A DNA stretch of 64,000 nucleotides from Pipra filicauda (lineage: Eukaryota; Chordata; Aves; Passeriformes; Pipridae): NCBI RefSeq assembly GCF_003945595.2, contig NW_024104365.1:6915049-6979048 (forward strand), given 5' to 3'. Positions 59,850 through 64,000 of the stretch are shown here, one piece after another. Numbering within the stretch: position 1 is the first letter of the stretch; the number at the start of each line of letters is the position of its first letter. The notes under the pieces were generated by a model. It saw only the letters and a program-made list of their open reading frames with translations. It made no database searches and was not told where the DNA came from. The translations under genes and the position numbers were made by a program.

Positions 59850-60508
59850 TCATCATCATGGCCAGGCTTCGCGAACGGACATTTGGGAAAGGTCTCTACC
59901 CACGTTTGTTACAAGCATGTTGGTGGATAAAAAGGCCAATACGAGATAGGCATGTCCGGTTGTGAAAGGCACAGCAGAAAGACTCCTTAGGTGGTATATT
60001 CTGCAAGACACAATTCTTTCTGTGTTGTCTTTTCTCCTCAAGAGTGATCCTGCATGCGTTCTCAAAAGAAGCAGCAGCGTTATAGATGGCGTGTCTCCAG
60101 ACCTCCCGATTTGAGGCCAGAGTAGACCAGTTATGATGATCAATATAGCCAAGGCTGAGATGTTGTTTCAGGGAGTCCTTGTATCTTTTCTTCGGGGCTC
60201 CTCTCTTGCGGCAACCAGTGGCAAGTTCACCATAAAGCAGGATCTTAGGGAGGTGGTGGTCCTTCATCCTGGAGACGTGCCCTGCCCAACACAGCTGTGT
60301 TCTCAGTAACATGGCCTCAATATTTGTGACTGCTGCTCGTTCTAGAACAGATGTATTGGTCACATAATCTGACCAGTGAATGTTTAGGATTGTACAGAGG
60401 CAGCGTTGATGGAAGCGTTCTAGGAGACGCAGGTGGTGGCGGTAGATGACCCATGATTCGGAACCCTATAAGAGAGTCGACAGCACTATGGCTCTGTAAA
60501 CACTGATC
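59850..60508 (-). mobile_element. RTE-like non-LTR retrotransposon, 5'-truncated
   Basis: This minus-strand element is not CR1. It ends at its 3' side in CGCGAAGCCTGGCC followed by ATGATGATGATG (59848-59875), a short untranslated region with a trinucleotide tail, as is common in RTE-clade elements. Upstream, one frame with a single stop runs to the truncated 5' edge near 60508. The coding part is the C-terminal region after an RT. It retains many more CpG than surrounding DNA. The clade assignment is an inference: RTE-like is favoured, and other non-LTR clades with the same Cys/His C-terminus are possible. Confidence 0.72.
59896..60508 (-). pseudogene. C-terminal region of a non-LTR retrotransposon protein
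   Basis: The frame on the minus strand, starting at the 5' edge, reads KISVYRAIVLSTLL, a stop, GSESWVIYRHHLRLLERFHQ, then continues open for 155 codons (60363-59896) with LLRTQLCWAGHVSRMKD, LLYGELATGC and APKKRYKDSLKQHLSLG. This is the conserved post-RT thumb/linker of many metazoan non-LTR retrotransposons (L-R-x-x-G-H-V-x-R-M, G-x-x-K-x-R-Y-K-D). At the end, FCCAFHNRTCLSRIGLFIHQ followed by HAC forms a Cys/His finger-like motif with the characteristic SRIGL. RT catalytic motifs and endonuclease are absent, lost by 5' truncation. Only one in-frame stop in about 200 codons suggests a relatively young or slowly decayed insertion. Confidence 0.75.
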
Positions 60509-61662
60509 TTGGTACTTAACTGCTGTGCAGTTAACAGCCTTAACTGATCAATTAAGTGAAGAAAATCCTTCATTTTTATTAACTATATCAGTGAAGGTTA
60601 TATATCATATTTCCAAATTTTCTTGTGTTGCTCCGACTAAAGAAGATCCCTTTAGTTTAATTTGGTTAGAAAAGTTAAAAAGCCATGGCAATGGCAGAAA
60701 TCTTAGAAGAATCTCTAAGCAAGAAACCAAACTTTCAGAACAGTTGATAGTACTTCCTAGTAAAGGAAAAAAATGTTGCAGGGTTTTTGTTTTATTTTGT
60801 TTTCTCCCTATCTCTGTCTGATTCATGTATTGCAAGTGCTAATACATGCTATTCTTCAGTCTTTTTGCCTTGGCAGTGGTCAAAATGAGATAATATTGAA
60901 TATCCATGTCATAAGTAATTGCTTTCCCATTATCAGATTACTTCCAGAATATGGTGTGTGCCCTTTATTTATTCTCCTTTAGCTTCTGCATGTAATTCAA
61001 TGATAATATTTTAATCTCCAAGGATGTTCATGAGTTTATAACAATCTTTACAGACGTAATTTCTCTATTTTCTTCCTTATACAAAAGCCATTCTCTTCAG
61101 GGATGTGGAAACTATCAGTTTTTGGGATAATATATGCAGGAATGAAGAGCAAAATTTTCTTTCCTATTTTTCCTGAACTATGAAATCCCTGAGAAACAGG
61201 TGACATATTTAGTCTAACCATCTGCATTGTGTTCCTTGAGCAGAAGCAGGAATGGAATAAGAGATGTTAAGAATGAAACTTAAAATAGGGATAAAAGAAA
61301 GAGTTACATCTCTAAACATAGGAATATTTAAAAAATCATAACACATCATAAAACGTCAGCTTTTCAGTTCAAAAATATCACTTCCGATCAAATAGCACCT
61401 TTTTTTTTTTCAGATAGAAACTGAGATAATGTGTGTAGAGCAAACTATCAGCATATCTGTGACTTGCCAGTGGATAGTGAACTAGAAGAATTAAGATGTG
61501 TTTATACGAGCTATAAAAAAATCTTGGGTTAAACTGTGCAATTCAAAAGAAGGAGAAGATGTTCCCCTTTTTTTATGGAATTTCAACCCCATGGCCCAAT
61601 TGGTTTACAGTCTAAATTTTGCCATCTCTTAAACTTTTTAATTTGTAGGCTGTGAAATGCTG

Positions 61663-61775
61663 CTGACAGACCTCCAGGCTGGGTCTGTCAGGGAAGGACA
61701 GGGTTAGGGTCTGGGACCAGGGAAGGAAGCTGGGTCCAGGGAAGGACCAGGGAAGCTGGGTCTCACAGCTGGAAA
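61663..61775. repeat. GC-rich hairpin plus short GGGAAGGACC/GGGTC repeats
   Basis: A perfect 10-bp inverted repeat (CTGACAGACC at 61663-61672 and GGTCTGTCAG at 61682-61691, 9-base loop) is followed by several imperfect copies of an AGGGAAGGACC / AGCTGGGTC unit up to about 61765. The patch is clearly richer in G and C than the DNA around it. Its origin and role are unknown. Confidence 0.7.
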
Positions 61776-62715
61776 GGCTGTGAAAAAACAATTATGGGGA
61801 CATTTGACTTGTATAAGTTTGTTGGTTTGCACCATGAGGAAGGCTATTATAGCAGAGATTTCTTTTGCATGTTCAACATACTGATAACTGCCACAAAGAA
61901 ATGAATGTGATTAAAACATATGCTACCATCTTATGGTTATTGTTTTCTTTAAAAAATAATTTCCAACTTTCCTCCAGTTGCCTTGCCAACAGATTTAAGT
62001 CCAAACAGAAAGGCTGGTAGCTTAAATCCCAAAATACTTATTCCTTTCCCCTGTTAACAGTCATTTTGGAACAGCATAAGCAGCACATAGAGCTCAGAGG
62101 AAGAGCTGTGAAATGACAGAGAAGTTATCAGACTACTGGGGAGGAAGAATTTCTTATTTTAATGAGGTGTCATTTTCTCAAAGCATGGTGTGCCTCCTCA
62201 AATCAAAACAAGAATACAAGTATACTCCAACACATGTAGGCAGGAAAACATGGGACACCTGGTGACCCAAAAAACCCTAAACCTGGTATTCCTGGAGTAC
62301 CTAATTTCCATTAAAATTATTGAGAGGGGAATTTCATGTAGGAGTTACACATTAAAGATTAATACTGGGCTAGCTTTGTTTCAGCATCACTGCCAAGCTG
62401 ATGGTGGGAGAGATTTTTCTCTCTTAAAAGTATTGTGATTCATCATTCAGGATGACACCTTCCAAATCTTGTTCTAAGAGATGCTCTTTTCCTTCCACTT
62501 TCTTTCAGATCACGTATATAAAAGATGGTTGACATAGGCTCTGCCACATTCCCAGGAGCCTGGGTTCAGTTTCTGACAGTGCTGCTGTGGAGAAAATAGT
62601 TATAATTGCTCTATATTACAAGACTGCTTTTGCACATTAAGGATACATGTATTTCATAGGATGGTGTTATGATGATAAAATATAGGTGGAGAGTGTGACT
62701 GTGAGGAAAACAAAA

Positions 62716-62770
62716 ATTAAAAAAAAAAAAAAACAAAAAAAAAACACCAACACAACAAAAAACCAAACCC
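62716..62770. repeat. A-rich low-complexity tract
   Basis: A runs are broken by single C or CC (AAAACAAAA and AACCAAACC words). It encodes poly-Lys/Asn/Thr in the open frame that covers it, which is not evidence of a protein. Confidence 0.8.
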
Positions 62771-63496
62771 AAAATCCGCTTGCAAGATTCACAGCACTTC
62801 TGCTGTCTTCTTGCTTGGAAATACTCCCAGAACAAGCATTTGGGCTTTTAGAAAATTTTGATCTTTTCTCACCCCAGAAATACAGGGAGAGACAAAAACT
62901 AGTGTTTATACACTTAACACTTCAAGGAACAAGTTATTATAAATTTAATGGTTTTCAACTTGCTGAGGAGGGCAGAGTTTACCTACCAGTTTTCAGATTT
63001 GTAAGTATATCTTGCTTTATTCTGTGTTCAGCTTTATGAAGTGTTCTTGCTTCAGCTATATGATAGCAATTTCTACAACCTTAAAAGATGCTATTACTGG
63101 AATAAAATTGCTTTATCTATTTTTTTTTGTTTGAGTCATGCAATATTGTATTTATCATCTAAGTCTAGTTTTTCATATTTTTCCGTTAAGACTACCACTT
63201 TTGTGAAAGAATATATTTGAGTGTCTTTTTCAGGAGTATAATAATTTTTAGATTTTTCATATTGGGTAACTAACATACTTATTAATCTATTAACTATCAG
63301 AACAGAATAGTACAGTTTGTGGTATGATAGAATTTTTGCCTGTACACCACCAGATAATTGACCATCCTGAATTTATAGTAAAGTTATTGTCCTAGATGTG
63401 CATTGTAGCATCTAAATTAGGTAAAACACATAATAAACACATTAATCTGAAAATGCCCCACTCAGACTTCCACCCCTTTTGTTTTGAGATAACCAA

Positions 63497-64000
63497 GGGA
63501 TGTTTAACATCTTCATTAATGACCTGTTCTATGGGACAGAGTGTACTTTCATCAAGTTTGCAGAGGATACCAAAAGGGAAGGAGTGGCTGATAAGCCGGA
63601 TGTGTGTGCTGTTCAGAGGCACCTGGACAGGCTGGAGAAATAGACCCTGAGTAACCTCTAAAGTTCAGCTAAGGTAAATACCAAACCTTGCCCCTGGGGA
63701 CCAACAATCTGTACAGGTTGGAGGGCGATGGGCTGGGAAGTAGCTCTGTGGAGAAGGACATGTGGGCTCTGATGAACACCAAGTTGCACATGAGCCAGAA
63801 ACATGCTCCTGGGGCAAAGACCTCCTGTGCTTCATCTAAGTGCTCTGTCCAGTGCTGGGTTCCCCAGTACAAGAGACACACGGACATACTGGAGAAAGTC
63901 CAGTGAAGGGATACAAAGATAATTAAGACACTGAAGTATGATGTATGAGGAGAGGCTGAGAGACCTTGGGGAGTTTAGCCTGGAAAAGTCAAGACTCAGT
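63497..64000 (+). mobile_element. CR1 LINE fragment running off the window end
   Basis: It begins in the RT at TTTAACATCTTCATTAATGA and continues through the catalytic box, the post-RT region (GAGAAGGACATGTGGGCTCT, then CACATGAGCCAGAAACATGC) and into the 3' untranslated region (GAGAGGCTGAGAGACCTTGG), where the window stops. It is truncated at the 5' side at 63497. Whether the 3' terminus is intact lies outside the window. Confidence 0.9.
63500..63642 (+). pseudogene. CR1 RT remnant with altered catalytic box
   Basis: The frame reads MFNIFINDLFYGTECTFIKFAEDTKREGVADKPDVCAVQRHLDRLEK followed by a stop. FAEDT (63557-63571) is motif C (FADDT) with the first catalytic Asp changed to Glu. The flanking residues FNIFINDL, and the HLDRLEK segment, are typical CR1. 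It is inactive. Confidence 0.85.

Larger units (their letters stand above)
60509..63496. other. 3 kb DNA, no confirmed gene
   Basis: No transposon is recognised. It holds a GC-rich hairpin and repeat patch at 61663-61775, an A-rich tract at 62716-62770 and an open frame at 62686-63039. That frame carries a GTAAGT donor-like site at 63001, but no good acceptor precedes it and no protein family is recognised. Confidence 0.55.

Noticed and set aside
1..64000. Search for tRNA, rRNA, CRISPR-like arrays, operons or phage/plasmid genes
   Set aside because: None seen. Composition, CR1 elements and solo LTRs all indicate a bird nuclear genome, where such bacterial features are not expected.

Overview
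The window looks like intergenic (or very large intronic) DNA from a bird. The main evidence is repeated CR1 LINE copies ending in the avian CR1 3' signature: a GGTCCCTTCCAA-like block followed by ATTCTGTGATTCTGTG-type short repeats. There are also solo LTRs of avian endogenous-retrovirus type. The order of bird cannot be read from this sequence. I found no host protein-coding gene, tRNA, rRNA, CRISPR array or bacterial feature. The longest open frames (187, 158 and 144 codons) all lie inside LTRs and are not genes.

Layout. 1-5.4 kb: AT-rich unique DNA with a 25-A run, a 66-T run and an AT-alternating stretch. 5.4-6.05 kb: a CR1 fragment lacking its 3' end. 7.8-9.2 kb: a minus-strand CR1 whose reverse transcriptase (RT) breaks off at the catalytic motif. 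16.6-17.9 kb: a 1.25-kb solo LTR with a perfect 5-bp target duplication. 21.8-22.4 kb: a CR1 3' end. 27.2-27.55 kb: a short solo LTR. 34.3-37.5 kb: a long CR1 carrying a nested CR1 piece and a 747-bp LTR. 42.5-43.2 kb: a second copy of that LTR family. 46.1-46.5 kb: a sibling of the 27-kb LTR. 53.5-54.1 kb: a CR1 3' end running into a GATA/GACA microsatellite.

55.2-60.5 kb is the densest part. A CR1 is interrupted by another CR1. Next comes an LTR split by a 1.9-kb CR1. After that lies the C-terminal part of a different, RTE-like non-LTR retrotransposon on the minus strand, whose 3' end abuts what looks like a short CR1 3' tail. 63.5 kb to the window end: another CR1 RT fragment, running off the edge.

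The window therefore holds no working gene system. What it records is retrotransposon history: nesting order, target duplications and decayed enzyme domains (CR1 ORF1 esterase, endonuclease, RT). The most unusual element is the RTE-like fragment at 59.85-60.5 kb. It is unlike every other LINE here and is worth comparing with the horizontally transferred AviRTE family of birds. Family assignments come from recognition and motif reading without database searches, and element edges are mostly good to about 10-40 bp.
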